DNA of 7,119 bases from Bacillota bacterium (GTDB lineage: Bacteria; Bacillota; DTU030; DUMP01). The DNA lies in the NCBI GenBank assembly GCA_012735455.1, contig JAAYHG010000031.1, forward strand, positions 1 to 7,119, in the 5' to 3' direction. Numbering within the stretch: the stretch's first letter is position 1; every line of letters begins with the position of its first letter. The notes beneath the pieces are model-generated. The model was not told the DNA's origin. It made no database searches and worked only from the letters and a program-made list of their open reading frames with translations. This document shows, piece after piece, positions 7,095 to 7,119 of this stretch. The translations under genes and the position numbers were made by a program.

Positions 7095-7119
7095 CGGGGT
7101 ATAGCTCAGCTTGGTAGAG
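7095..7119 (+). tRNA. 5' end of a tRNA, possibly tRNA-Pro (3' part outside window)
   Basis: Bases 7095-7101 (CGGGGTA) fit a seven-base acceptor strand, followed by T8 and A9. The D-arm has GCTC (7104-7107), the loop AGCTTGGTA with the invariant GG, and GAG (7117-7119) beginning the closing strand of the stem. The anticodon lies outside the window. A C at position 1 and the AGCTTGG D-loop resemble bacterial tRNA-Pro, so proline is my best guess but is not shown. The acceptor 3' strand that would confirm the fold is also missing. Confidence 0.75.

Noticed and set aside
1..7119. CRISPR arrays, insertion sequences, phage or defence genes
   Set aside because: I saw no regularly spaced repeats, terminal inverted repeats, transposase or integrase motifs, or any gene outside housekeeping, sporulation and biosynthesis.

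Overview
The window reads as ordinary chromosomal DNA from an endospore-forming Bacillota, most likely a member of the Clostridia or a related deep lineage. The evidence is a full-length spoIVA (spore coat basement-layer ATPase), a DUF512 radical-SAM-like protein placed directly before der, and a UPF0735/PheB-type ACT protein heading a threonine cluster. Strong AGGAGG-type ribosome binding sites, GTG starts and GC-stem/T-tract terminators fit the same group. Base composition looks near balanced. I cannot name the genus.

Layout, all genes on the + strand: (1) bases 2-169 are an open frame cut by the window edge, probably the last 55 codons of an unrecognised gene. (2) 195-2823 hold a two-gene unit, the DUF512 protein and the ribosome-assembly GTPase Der. 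The two overlap by 8 bases and are closed by a hairpin terminator at 2827-2847. (3) A gap of about 105 bases leads to spoIVA (2954-4432), which has its own terminator at 4437-4464. (4) A strong sigma-A-type promoter with an extended -10 (4468-4497) drives a three-gene unit: a PheB-like ACT protein (start reassigned to GTG 4550), thrC and thrB, ending at 7004. (5) A 90-base spacer carries a second good sigma-A-type promoter (7046-7074) just before the first 25 bases of a tRNA, possibly tRNA-Pro, which runs off the window.

How the genes fit together: Der matures the 50S ribosomal subunit, and the DUF512 protein is translationally coupled to it. SpoIVA polymerises on the forespore surface to anchor the spore coat. 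ThrB and ThrC catalyse the last two steps from homoserine to threonine, and the ACT protein ahead of them is a plausible amino-acid sensor. The usual third member, homoserine dehydrogenase (hom), is not in the window.

I found no mobile element, CRISPR array, phage gene or defence system, and I do not think the window holds an unknown system. The points most worth a second look are the coupled DUF512-der pair, the ACT-thrC-thrB unit without hom, and der lying next to spoIVA without plsY or gpsA between them.
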